From Pelomonas sp. V22 (lineage in GTDB: Bacteria > Pseudomonadota > Gammaproteobacteria > Burkholderiales > Burkholderiaceae_C), in contig NZ_JAGIXS010000004.1 in the NCBI RefSeq assembly GCF_030014915.1, positions 62,001-126,000 on the forward strand: 64,000 bases of DNA, in the 5' to 3' direction. The translations under genes and the position numbers were made by a program. The first letter of the stretch is position 1. Each line of letters opens with the position of its first letter. Positions 1-7,403 of the stretch are shown one piece after another. The notes beneath the pieces were generated by a model. It made no database searches. It worked only from the letters and a program-made list of their open reading frames with translations, and was not told the origin of the DNA.

Positions 1-1105
1 CGCGCTCGGGTTTGAGGCCGGCGCGCAGCGGCGCGCTGCGGCGCTTCTCGTCAAGCGTGGCCCACCAGGCGAGAAAGTCGGTCGTCGTCTGGTCCACGCT
101 GCGGAACGTGAGGCCCGCTTTCACAGCGCGTGCATTGCTGCGCCGGTGGAAGCCGGCGGTTTCGCCGCTGCCGGGCACCCACACAGGCAGGTCCATCCAG
201 GCACCGACCTTGTTCTCGTCGAGGAACTTCTCGCTGGCCTCGACGAACTGCGCCTTGTTGCCGGTGGCCTCGTTGATCTGCTTCAGCATCGCGCCCATCG
301 TCAGTTCGCCGGCTGGGCCGAAGGCATTGAAGTCACCGAACGTGCGCTGTTCCGCCATGCGGATGGCCCATTCGGCGATATCGCGGCCGTCGATGAACTT
401 GACCGGGTCCTGCAGCGGCGGCACCAGGGTCTTGCCACCGCGCTGCAGGCGCAGCGGCCAGTAGCTGAAGCGGTCGGTCTCATCACCGGGGCCGACGATC
501 AGGCCGGGGCGTATCACCGTGGTCATTCCAGCGAAATGCTTGTGCGCTTCGTCCTCGCTCAGCGCCTTCAGGGGGCCATAGAGCGCCATGTTCTTGCGCA
601 GGTCGGCCGTGGTTTCCTTCATCGCGTCAGCGCCCTTGTAGACGGCACGCGCGCCGGTCTCGTCTTCGCCGGGCTTGCCGTTGCTTTCGTAGACCGAGAC
701 CGTGGAGATGAAGATGTAGTGCTTGATGTTGCCCTTGAGCACCGCCGCGGCATCACGCACCCAGGAGGGCACGCTGGTCGGGTTGTCGATGCAGACATCC
801 CACTGCCGGCCCTTCAGCGACTCATAGTCGTTGACGTCGCGGTCGCCGGTCAGCTCTTCCACCGCCGCCGGCCATTCCTTGGGACGGCGGCCGCGGTTGA
901 ACAAGGTGACTTTGTGGCCGCGTGACAGCGCATAGCGCACCTGGTGCGGGCCGGTGAAGCCGGTGCCGCCGAGGATGAGGATGTTGAGCGGGCGCGGCGC
1001 GGCCTGCACCAGGCCGGGCAGCAGGCCCGCTGCCGAGACAGCCGAGGCCGCCACGCTGCCGGCCAGGATCTGGCGGCGCCGCTTGTCATGTGGATCTGCT
1101 TGCAT
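1..1105 (-). CDS. NAD(P)-dependent epimerase/dehydratase-like exported protein (partial)
   Basis: The protein reads inward from an ATG at 1105, preceded by AAGGAG with a 7-9 base gap, and runs off the left edge, so its C-terminus is missing. An N-terminal KRRRQILAGS segment followed by a hydrophobic stretch looks like a twin-arginine-type signal, although the second half of the motif is imperfect. It is followed by the Rossmann motif GGTGFTG and by an STVSVYES segment typical of extended short-chain dehydrogenases that act on nucleotide sugars or related substrates. An exported SDR is unusual but known for a family of periplasmic or Tat-linked epimerase-like proteins. The substrate is unknown. 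The family call is firm, the export call moderate. Confidence 0.8.
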   Translation of the reverse strand, partial: MQADPHDKRRRQILAGSVAASAVSAAGLLPGLVQAAPRPLNILILGGTGFTGPHQVRYALSRGHKVTLFNRGRRPKEWPAAVEELTGDRDVNDYESLKGRQWDVCIDNPTSVPSWVRDAAAVLKGNIKHYIFISTVSVYESNGKPGEDETGARAVYKGADAMKETTADLRKNMALYGPLKALSEDEAHKHFAGMTTVIRPGLIVGPGDETDRFSYWPLRLQRGGKTLVPPLQDPVKFIDGRDIAEWAIRMAEQRTFGDFNAFGPAGELTMGAMLKQINEATGNKAQFVEASEKFLDENKVGAWMDLPVWVPGSGETAGFHRRSNARAVKAGLTFRSVDQTTTDFLAWWATLDEKRRSAPLRAGLKPER

Positions 1106-1181
1106 GCGGGGACTCCTTGCAATGGCCAACCAGCGACGCAGCCTAGCCGGAACGCCGTGGCGTCCCGTTGGTCACAGAGGG

Positions 1182-3200
1182 TCAGCCCTTGCTGGCCTCG
1201 CCCTGCTTCAGGATCCAGCGGTAGACCACGAAGACCACAGCCGCGAAGCCCACGCCCCCCAGCCAAACACCCTGGTGCTCGGCGAACTCGCCGCTGACCA
1301 GGCCCAGCGGGAAGTCCTTGCCCGAGAACACCACCAGGGCCGCGATGATCACGCCGAGCAGGCCTTCGCCGACGATCATGCCGGAGGCCAGCAGCACGCC
1401 CAGCTGCTTGGCATGCTCGGGCTTGGCGGCGCGCTCGGCACGGCGCTCGTACAGATGGCCGACGATGGCACCGATGCTGATCATCAGCGTCGTCGAGGTC
1501 GGCAGGTAGATGCCGAGGCCCACGGCCAGCGGCGGCATGCTGGCGCCCTTGACGTTCTTGCGCAGGAAGGCGTCGATCACGATCATCACCACGCCGATGC
1601 CGGCGCCGATACCGATCAGGTTCCAGTTCAGGTCGCCCTGGATCACGCCCTTGGCCAGGGCCGAGATCAGTGCAGCTTGCGGGGCTGCGAGGGCCTTGGC
1701 CGGGTCGGCACCCGGGGCGCCGGTGAAGCCATAGGCCTGGTTCAGGAGGTCCAGCACCGGCGGGATCACCACGGCACCAGCGACCACACCGATCACCAGG
1801 GCCACCTGCTGGCGCCAGGGCGTGGCGTCCACCAGCTGGCCGGTCTTCAGGTCCTGCATGTTGTCGTTGGCGATCACGGCCACGGCGATGACGACGGCGG
1901 TGACGAACAGCGCAAAGGCCACCAGGGCCGGATGCAGCGAGGCCGGCACCAGCGGCTTGACCACCGCGACCAGCAGCAGCGCGATGCCGATGACCACGAG
2001 GATGCCCACGCCCGACAGCGGGCTGTTCGAAGAGCCGACCAGGCCGGCCATGTAGCCGCAGACGGCCGACACGAAGAAGCTCATCAGCGCCACATAGGCA
2101 ACGCCGCCGACGACCAGCAGGCCGATCTGGTCGGCCAGGCCAGCGCCTTGCGCGAACTGGGCCAGGATGAAGCCGATGGGCACCAGGGAGACGGCCGTGA
2201 TGCCGGCCACCCAGCCGATGGGGATGTCCTGCTCGGTACGCGGCAGGCTGGCGCCCTGGCCCGCCTTGCGCTTGCGCGAAGCGGCCATGGCCGAGCGCAG
2301 GCCGGAGGTGACCGGCTTGACCAGCTTGATCAGGGTCCAGATCGCGGCCACGCCGATGGCGCCGGCACCGATGAAGCGCACCTGCTTGCTCCACACGGTC
2401 TTGGCCAGGGCGGTGGCGTCGGTGATGGCGCCATTCGTGGCGACGTCATGCAGTGCGCTCATGTAAGGCACGGCCACGACCCAGGCAATGGCGGCGCCCA
2501 GCAGCGAGGCAATGCCCACCCACAGGCCCACCAGATGGCCCACGGCCAGCAGGGCGAACGACAGCGCGAAGGTGTAGCCGGTGGCGCCGCCCTTGCCGCC
2601 TTCACCGAGGCGGAAGAAGCGCTGCACCTCGCCAGCGAAGACCTGGGTGGCCACCACCACGCTGAAGCCGGCCGACACGGCGGCACCCGCAAGAATGGCC
2701 ATCAGGCCCTTGCGGTTCTCTTCCGCAGCCTGGCCGGCATCGGCCTCCTGGAAGCCGACCTTGAGCACCTCGGCACAGGCCACGCCTTCCGGATAGGGCA
2801 GGTCGGAGTCGGTCACAAGGGCGCGGCGCAGCGGGATCGAATACATCACGCCGAGCACGCCGCCGAGGGCGCAGATCAGCATCGTGGTCCAGTACGGGAA
2901 GCCGTTCCACCAGCCGACCATGATCAGGCCGGGCAGCACGAAGATCACCGAGGAGATCGCGCCGGCCGACGAGGCCACCGTCTGCACGATGTTGTTCTCG
3001 CCGATGGTGGTCTGCGAGAACTTGCGCAGCAGGGCCATCGAGATGACAGCGGCCGGGATGGAGGTCGCGAAGGTCAGGCCGGCCTTGAGGCCGAAATAGA
3101 CGTTGGCAGCGGTGAAGACGAGGGTGATGACGATGCCCAGGATCAGACCGCGGAGGGTCAGTTCACTGGCGCGATCGGGCATGGTGTGGCTTGTGGTCAC
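1182..3200 (-). CDS. OPT-family oligopeptide transporter
   Basis: This 672-residue polytopic membrane protein belongs to the OPT superfamily of proton-coupled importers for oligopeptides or metal chelates. The N-terminus holds the family block LRGLILGIVITLVFTAANVY followed by GENNIVQTVASSAG, and about 14 hydrophobic segments extend to the C-terminus. The length matches the bacterial branch of the family. The start is probably GTG at 3200 because AAGG lies 7 bases upstream; ATG at 3182 has no ribosome site. It stands alone on its strand, 76 bases upstream of the epimerase-like gene, so co-transcription is possible. The substrate cannot be read from the sequence. Confidence 0.9.
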   Translation of the reverse strand: MTTSHTMPDRASELTLRGLILGIVITLVFTAANVYFGLKAGLTFATSIPAAVISMALLRKFSQTTIGENNIVQTVASSAGAISSVIFVLPGLIMVGWWNGFPYWTTMLICALGGVLGVMYSIPLRRALVTDSDLPYPEGVACAEVLKVGFQEADAGQAAEENRKGLMAILAGAAVSAGFSVVVATQVFAGEVQRFFRLGEGGKGGATGYTFALSFALLAVGHLVGLWVGIASLLGAAIAWVVAVPYMSALHDVATNGAITDATALAKTVWSKQVRFIGAGAIGVAAIWTLIKLVKPVTSGLRSAMAASRKRKAGQGASLPRTEQDIPIGWVAGITAVSLVPIGFILAQFAQGAGLADQIGLLVVGGVAYVALMSFFVSAVCGYMAGLVGSSNSPLSGVGILVVIGIALLLVAVVKPLVPASLHPALVAFALFVTAVVIAVAVIANDNMQDLKTGQLVDATPWRQQVALVIGVVAGAVVIPPVLDLLNQAYGFTGAPGADPAKALAAPQAALISALAKGVIQGDLNWNLIGIGAGIGVVMIVIDAFLRKNVKGASMPPLAVGLGIYLPTSTTLMISIGAIVGHLYERRAERAAKPEHAKQLGVLLASGMIVGEGLLGVIIAALVVFSGKDFPLGLVSGEFAEHQGVWLGGVGFAAVVFVVYRWILKQGEASKG

Positions 3201-3327
3201 GTTCCGGCCTTGGCTGAAGGTTGGTCTTGGGAGGCCGCCGACAGGGGCAGGCGGCCGCGTCCCGCATCATCGGGATTCGGCGCGCATTGTGACTTGGTGA
3301 ATGCCCGGGGCGGCCGGGCCGGATTTC

Positions 3328-3360
3328 AGCGGCTGGTTAGCGGCTGGTTAGCGGCTGGTC
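3328..3360. repeat. Three 11-bp tandem repeats across a stop codon
   Basis: The unit AGCGGCTGGTT occurs at 3328-3338 and 3339-3349, and a third copy with one change occupies 3350-3360. The stop codon of the minus-strand gene starting at 3899 (complement of 3348-3350) lies on the junction of the second and third units. Because 11 is not a multiple of three, each extra copy would shift the reading frame. Confidence 0.9.
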
Positions 3361-3899
3361 GAGATATAGCCCAGCACGCCAGTGCTGGTGCAGTTGCCGC
3401 TGCCATCGCAGTAGGTGCGTGAGCTGGAACGGGCACCGCCGCTGTCGCGGGTGAATCCCGGACATTGCGCCAGGTTGAACGAAGCCGGGCTGCCCTCGTA
3501 ACCACCCATGCCATTGGCCGCCACCCAGTAGCGGGCGGGCAGCACGGGCGTCTGGCACAGCAGCTCGATGTAGGCCTTCTCGCCGACGGTCAGCTGGCGG
3601 CTGTTCAGGAAGACGCCCGAGGTGCCCTTGGAGGCATCGGCCTTCAGCGGACCGCCGAGCACCAGGCCGGCCATCATCTGGCCGGCGATGGGCTGACCCT
3701 CCAGGCCCCAGGCGCCGGAGACGGCGTCGTACCAGTAGCGGCCGGCGGCGATGGGCACGGGATAGGCCTGCTGCAGCGACCGAAAGGTTTCGGGCTTGAG
3801 CTCGCTGCCGTTGACGAAGACCCCGCTACCGGCGGCCAGGCCCGGGTCCGGCAGCAACAGGACGAGGCAGGCCAGGCTCATGCGCAGGAAGTGGCTCAT
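3348..3899 (-). CDS. Secreted protein of unknown function
   Basis: I do not recognise this 183-residue protein. It has a clear Sec signal peptide (hydrophobic residues 5-20, ending near GLAAG) and a good ribosome site, AAGGAG six bases before the ATG. The mature part has two similar segments, each beginning SGVF (SGVFVNGSEL and SGVFLNSRQL), which suggests an internal duplication. Four cysteines in the second half could form disulfides, and the C-terminus is rich in Gly and Ser. It is flanked by the OPT gene and a divergent small enzyme gene and shows no operon. Its stop codon sits inside a short tandem repeat. Confidence 0.7.
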   Translation of the reverse strand: MSHFLRMSLACLVLLLPDPGLAAGSGVFVNGSELKPETFRSLQQAYPVPIAAGRYWYDAVSGAWGLEGQPIAGQMMAGLVLGGPLKADASKGTSGVFLNSRQLTVGEKAYIELLCQTPVLPARYWVAANGMGGYEGSPASFNLAQCPGFTRDSGGARSSSRTYCDGSGNCTSTGVLGYISTSR

Positions 3900-4024
3900 G
3901 ACGCGCTCCTTGGAAGCGGCGGAAGTCAGGCCAGGATGCGCCGAGCCAAGGCGAGCGTCAATCGCTGCGTCGCCGAGGTGCCAGGCGCTAGCATTCGCCC
4001 TCTCATCACCCTTTGCAGACCGCC

Positions 4025-4321
4025 ATGATTCTCGAAGTCGCCGACATCCGCATCGCCCCCGGCCAGCAGGCTGCCTTCGAAGCCGCCATTCACCACGGCG
4101 TGGCCACGGTGATCTCGCAATGCCCCGGTTTTCTGCGCTACCAACTGCAGCGCGGCATCGAATCGCCGGAGCGCTTCATCCTCCTGATCGACTGGGCGAC
4201 GCTGGAGAACCACACCGTGGACTTCCGCGGCGGCCCCTTGTTCGGGCAGTGGCGCGCCATCGTGGGGCCTTTCTTCGCCGAGCCGCCCAAGGTGGAGCAC
4301 TTCCAGGCCGCCGCGCCCTGA
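4025..4321 (+). CDS. Antibiotic biosynthesis monooxygenase (ABM) domain protein
   Basis: This 98-residue protein has the dimeric alpha/beta ferredoxin-like ABM fold pattern: MILEVADIRI at the start, a central helix ending in GFLRYQLQRGIE, and the WATLENHTVDFR segment common in YgiN/ABM proteins. Family members are small cofactor-free oxygenases or binding proteins; the actual reaction here is unknown. An in-frame TTG at 4013 would add four residues, but ATG at 4025 gives the conserved N-terminus. No operon partner is evident; the next gene is about 100 bases downstream and tiny. Confidence 0.8.
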   Translation: MILEVADIRIAPGQQAAFEAAIHHGVATVISQCPGFLRYQLQRGIESPERFILLIDWATLENHTVDFRGGPLFGQWRAIVGPFFAEPPKVEHFQAAAP

Positions 4322-4363
4322 ATCGGTTCCCATATCCCCCCTAGGAACGATTCTTTACGAGGC

Positions 4364-4424
4364 AGCAATGGCGGGCAGCGGCGGGGCTGATCAGAATCAG
4401 GCCATCCCCTTCCGCTGCATTGCT
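4364..4424. promoter_or_regulatory. Stable imperfect hairpin in the leader of a 36-residue ORF
   Basis: AGCAATG (4364-4370) pairs with CATTGCT (4418-4424), CAGCGG (4376-4381) with CCGCTG (4412-4417), GGGG (4383-4386) with CCCC (4406-4409), and CTGAT (4387-4391) with ATCAG (4396-4400). This gives 22 base pairs with small bulges, ending four bases before an ATG. There is no U-tract, so a plain intrinsic terminator is unlikely. It may be a structured leader. Confidence 0.4.
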
Positions 4425-4428
4425 CGCC

Positions 4429-4539
4429 ATGCACCTCGCCCTCACCCCTTCGCTACGCCGCGCCGCCCCGCTGCTCAGCACGCTGGCGGTGGCCGTGCTG
4501 GCCGTGGGCGCCGCCTTGCTGCTGACGCTGCTGGCCTGA
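4429..4539 (+). CDS. Putative 36-residue single-span membrane peptide
   Basis: An ATG at 4429 opens a 36-codon frame ending in TGA at 4537-4539. It encodes a basic N-terminus (LTPSLRRAAP) followed by about 22 consecutive hydrophobic residues rich in Leu, Ala and Val. That is the layout of a small inner-membrane protein. No canonical ribosome site is visible; a stem-loop ends just before the start. Chance ORFs with hydrophobic coding do occur in GC-rich DNA, so confidence is low. Confidence 0.4.
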   Translation: MHLALTPSLRRAAPLLSTLAVAVLAVGAALLLTLLA

Positions 4540-4576
4540 GCTGTAAGGTCGGACGGCTCCGGCACGACAGAGCGCC

Positions 4577-5098
4577 ATGACCGTCTTCATCCTCCGGCCG
4601 CTGGCCGCGTTGTCTCTGCTTGCACTGGCCGCCTGCACCAGCGCTCCCACCCACGTCGGCCTGCCCTTGCAGCACGCCTGGTTCGAAGGCCAGCAGGTCG
4701 ACTACATCACCACCGACATCTCCGATGCCGCCATGGCCCGCGCGCTGGGCGTCAACCATGTGCCGGCGCTGGCCCAGGCACTGGCGCCAGCCACGCCCGG
4801 CCGGCCGCGCACGCCGGTCGAGCGGGTCTACAAGTTCGCCGATGGCGAGCAGCTGAGCATCTTCCCGTCGGTGCCAAGACCGGTGGGCGGTGCCAATGCG
4901 GATGCCAGCTACAGCCCGCTGTGGGCTCTGGTGGAGGTGCGCTGGAAGCCGGGCAGCACGCCGCGCCAGCTGCGCTCTGAGGAAGCCCTGCTGGCCGCCG
5001 AGCAGGCCGGCCAGGTCGAGCTGCGCCACACGGGCATCGTGGTCAATTGCCCGGTCGTGCGTACGCCAAGCGGCGGTGCTATCAGCGGCCTGCGCTAG
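4577..5098 (+). CDS. Lipoprotein of unknown function
   Basis: This 173-residue protein starts with a type II signal peptide ending in the lipobox LAAC (Cys20), so it should be lipidated; Thr-Ser after the Cys favours outer-membrane sorting. I do not recognise the mature domain. It contains a KFADGEQLSIFPSVP stretch, a PLWALVEVRWKPG strand-rich core, and a late single cysteine (VVNCPVVRTPSGG). Its TAG stop at 5096-5098 shares CTAG with the stop of the convergent AraC gene. No functional partner is evident. Confidence 0.75.
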   Translation: MTVFILRPLAALSLLALAACTSAPTHVGLPLQHAWFEGQQVDYITTDISDAAMARALGVNHVPALAQALAPATPGRPRTPVERVYKFADGEQLSIFPSVPRPVGGANADASYSPLWALVEVRWKPGSTPRQLRSEEALLAAEQAGQVELRHTGIVVNCPVVRTPSGGAISGLR

Positions 5099-5925
5099 CG
5101 CGAGCTGCCTCCGGCGCGCAGTCGGTAGTCGCCCGGCGTCATCCCGAATCCGGCGCGGAAGCTGCGTGCCAGATGCGCCTGGTCGAAGAAGCCGCAATCC
5201 AGGGCCACATCGACCAGGCTGCGCCGGCTGCGCGACAGCAGTGCGGCCGCCCGGTGCAGGCGGCTGCTGCGCGCGAACTCGCCCGGCGAGCAGCGGAAAT
5301 GGCGCCGGAACGCCCGCGCCAGGTAGACCGGATGCACGCCCAGTTCACCGGCCAGCTGGCACAGGCCGGACCGGCCGACGGTGTAGAGCGCATCGTCGCG
5401 CAGGGCATCGCGGCACTGCAGCAGCCAACGCGGAGGCCGGCCCTGCCGACGCTCGAAGTCGCCGGCCACCTCGGCCGTCAGCTCCGCCACCAAGCCGTCG
5501 AGGTCCAGCGGTGTGCAATCCGTGCTGCCCGCCAGCGCAAGCGCCTGCCCAAGCATCCGCTGCGCCACGGCGCCGCCCAGGGCCAGCGGTTCCGGCGGCA
5601 GGACCAGGGACTGGCTGAGCCGGCCCCAAAGGCCGAAGCCCAGGTCGAGCGAAACGAAGCGCGCCTCTCCGAGCGTCTGCGAGGCGGCAAAGCAATCGGC
5701 ATGCACCGTGCCCGGCGGGTTGAACACCAAGAGCGGCGCGCCGTCCTCGGTCGCCCCCTGGGCGGCACTGGCGTAGCGGCCGCGCTCCACCAGCACGAAC
5801 TGCGGCTCCACATGGCAGTGCTCGGGCACCTCATGGGCAGCCAGCGTGGGCACGCAGCGGCTCAGCGCCAGGTCGCTGGCGTGCTGCTCGTGCAGCCGAT
5901 GGCCGATGGGGCGGGACAGAGGCAT
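5095..5925 (-). CDS. AraC-family transcriptional regulator
   Basis: This 276-residue regulator has an N-terminal cupin-like ligand-binding half (residues about 20-110, with VLVERGRY and the FNPPGTVHAD segment). The C-terminal double helix-turn-helix ends in the standard motif DVALDCGFFDQAHLARSF followed by GMTPGDYR. The N-terminus resembles the AraC_binding group that senses small molecules. I chose ATG at 5925; an in-frame TTG at 5967 would add 14 residues that do not look conserved. Target genes are not evident, since the divergent serine hydrolase at 6066 is the only gene facing it. Confidence 0.88.
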   Translation of the reverse strand: MPLSRPIGHRLHEQHASDLALSRCVPTLAAHEVPEHCHVEPQFVLVERGRYASAAQGATEDGAPLLVFNPPGTVHADCFAASQTLGEARFVSLDLGFGLWGRLSQSLVLPPEPLALGGAVAQRMLGQALALAGSTDCTPLDLDGLVAELTAEVAGDFERRQGRPPRWLLQCRDALRDDALYTVGRSGLCQLAGELGVHPVYLARAFRRHFRCSPGEFARSSRLHRAAALLSRSRRSLVDVALDCGFFDQAHLARSFRAGFGMTPGDYRLRAGGSSR

Positions 5926-6065
5926 GCGGGCCAGTGTGCCACCCAGGCGCACCTGGCCCAAAAGCAAGCCCCGGAGCGTCTGGCCACGAGGTTGCTTGCG
6001 TACAAGCCAGGCCCGGGCCTCACTTGCTAGTCTGGCGTCCCGAATGATTGCCCCGGAGCCCCTGC

Positions 6066-7178
6066 GTGAGAAAACAAGCCCTGACCGCCCTGTCCTTGCC
6101 GTTGTTCAGCCTGTTGTTCAGCCTGGGCGCCTCCGCTCAGACACCAACCCTGCAGACCGCCGATGCAGCCGTGCGCGCTGGCCAGTTCCAGGCCATCACC
6201 AGCATCGTGATCGCCCGCAAGGACCAGCTGATCTTCGAGGCCTACTACGACAAGGAGGCAAAGGACGGGAAGGACGGCCAGGACCGCCGCGAGATCCGCC
6301 GCAACACCCGTTCGGCCACCAAGTCGGTGGCCGGCATGTTGCTCGGTCTGGCCATTGCCGACGGCCATGTGGCCAGCGTCAAGGACCCCGTGCTGGCCCA
6401 CCTACCGCGCCAGGCCGAGCAGGGCCGCCGCGAGGCGCGCAAGGCCGCCATCAGCTTCGAGGACCTGATCACCATGAGCGGGCCGCTGGAGTGCAATGAC
6501 TGGAACGAATGGTCGCGCGGCAACGAGGAGCGCATGTACCTGGTCGAGGACTGGGTGGGCTTCTTCTGGGAGCTGCCGATGCGCGGCTTCCCGGCCTGGG
6601 CCACGCCGCCCAAGGACTCGCCCCATGGCCGCGCCTTCAGCTACTGCACAGCCGGCGTGACCACCGTCGGCGCCGCGCTGGCCGGCGCGGTGCGCGAGCC
6701 GCTGGCGCAGTACGCGCAGCGGCGGCTGTTCGAGCCCCTGGGCATCACCGGCGCCGAATGGCAGTTCCTGCCGGCCGTGCCACAGCAAAGTGGCCCGCCG
6801 ATTCCGCAGACCGGCGGCGGCCTCGGCCTGCGCAGCCTGGACCTGCTCAAGCTCGGCCAGCTCTACCGCGACGGCGGCCGCTGGCAGGGCAAGCAGGTGA
6901 TGCCCGCCGCCTGGGTGGCCGCCTCGCTACGCCCGCAGGCTCGCATGGAAGACGGCACCGACTACGGCTACCTGTTCTGGGGCCAGCAGTTCCAGGTCGG
7001 CGAGCGCCGCATCAGCACCTGGGCCATGAATGGCGCGGGCGGCAACACCGTGCAGATCATTCCGGAGCTGGACCTGGTGATCGTGATCACCAGCAGCAAC
7101 TTCCAGGTCCGCAACGCACCCAAGCTGACCATGGACCTGCTGGCCAAGCAGTTGCTGCCGGCCTTGCTGGCGCCTTGA
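6066..7178 (+). CDS. Secreted serine hydrolase, beta-lactamase class C / esterase family
   Basis: A signal peptide (LPLFSLLFSLGASAQ, containing a doubled LFSL encoded by a 12-bp direct repeat) precedes a beta-lactamase-fold domain. The SxxK nucleophile motif is SATK (Ser83, Lys86), and SYCTAG further on corresponds to the tyrosine motif. Members hydrolyse esters or amides, or act as D-Ala-D-Ala peptidases; true beta-lactamase activity cannot be inferred. I prefer the GTG at 6066, with GGAG 8 bases upstream, over the TTG at 6048. The gene ends in four in-frame TGA codons spaced nine bases apart. Confidence 0.85.
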   Translation: MRKQALTALSLPLFSLLFSLGASAQTPTLQTADAAVRAGQFQAITSIVIARKDQLIFEAYYDKEAKDGKDGQDRREIRRNTRSATKSVAGMLLGLAIADGHVASVKDPVLAHLPRQAEQGRREARKAAISFEDLITMSGPLECNDWNEWSRGNEERMYLVEDWVGFFWELPMRGFPAWATPPKDSPHGRAFSYCTAGVTTVGAALAGAVREPLAQYAQRRLFEPLGITGAEWQFLPAVPQQSGPPIPQTGGGLGLRSLDLLKLGQLYRDGGRWQGKQVMPAAWVAASLRPQARMEDGTDYGYLFWGQQFQVGERRISTWAMNGAGGNTVQIIPELDLVIVITSSNFQVRNAPKLTMDLLAKQLLPALLAP

Positions 7179-7205
7179 TTGCCCTGATCGCCCTGATCGC
7201 CCTGA
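7176..7205. repeat. 9-bp tandem repeat carrying four in-frame TGA stops
   Basis: Starting at the stop codon of the serine hydrolase, the unit TGATCGCCC (first copy TGATTGCCC) repeats. This places TGA at 7176, 7185, 7194 and 7203, all in the reading frame of the gene. The arrangement works as a run of backup stop codons, whether or not it is selected. Confidence 0.9.
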
Positions 7206-7246
7206 GTTCCCTCGGCGCACCACCCATGCCAAACGTCAGCAGGATC

Positions 7247-7299
7247 GTCCGGTAGAGCGTCCGCCAAAACGTCCGAAAAGCGTCCGCGGACACTGTCCG
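7247..7299 (+). promoter_or_regulatory. Phased GTCCG array: probable upstream activator sites
   Basis: GTCCG occurs at 7247, 7259, 7271, 7282 and 7295, that is every 11-13 bases, roughly one helical turn. The last copies form perfect dyads: GTCCGCGGAC at 7282-7291 and CGGACA-C-TGTCCG at 7287-7299. The array lies about 60-110 bases upstream of the -24/-12 promoter. That is the usual distance for binding sites of a sigma-54 enhancer-binding protein, and the likely occupant is the regulator encoded at 15891-17228. Confidence 0.7.
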
Positions 7300-7357
7300 A
7301 TCGCCACCTCGAGCTGCAAGCCCTTGATTCCATTGGGCTGCAGCCGGCAAGCACCCA

Positions 7358-7373
7358 TGGCACGGCGCTTGCA
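7358..7373 (+). promoter_or_regulatory. Sigma-54 (-24/-12) promoter of the export operon
   Basis: TGGCACGGCGCTTGCA matches the sigma-54 consensus TGGCACR-N4-TTGCW at every defined position, with exactly ten bases between the invariant GG (7359-7360) and GC (7371-7372). Transcription should begin near 7384, about 20 bases before the adaptor gene ATG at 7404. The operon it would drive ends with an NtrC-type sigma-54 activator, which makes autoregulated, two-component control of the exporter likely. Confidence 0.88.
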
Positions 7374-7403
7374 AAAGCTGCTCCGACTTCCCCACGGACA
7401 GCC

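Noticed and set aside
954-3422. An 822-codon open frame on the plus strand
   Set aside because: It is antisense to the OPT transporter and epimerase genes, is rich in His, Gln, Arg and Ala from complementary codons, and has no motif. It is a shadow frame of GC-rich coding DNA.
7247-7299. GTCCG array as a CRISPR or simple satellite
   Set aside because: Units are five bases, spacers are only 6-8 bases, and no cas genes are present. The position relative to the -24/-12 promoter explains it better as regulator sites.
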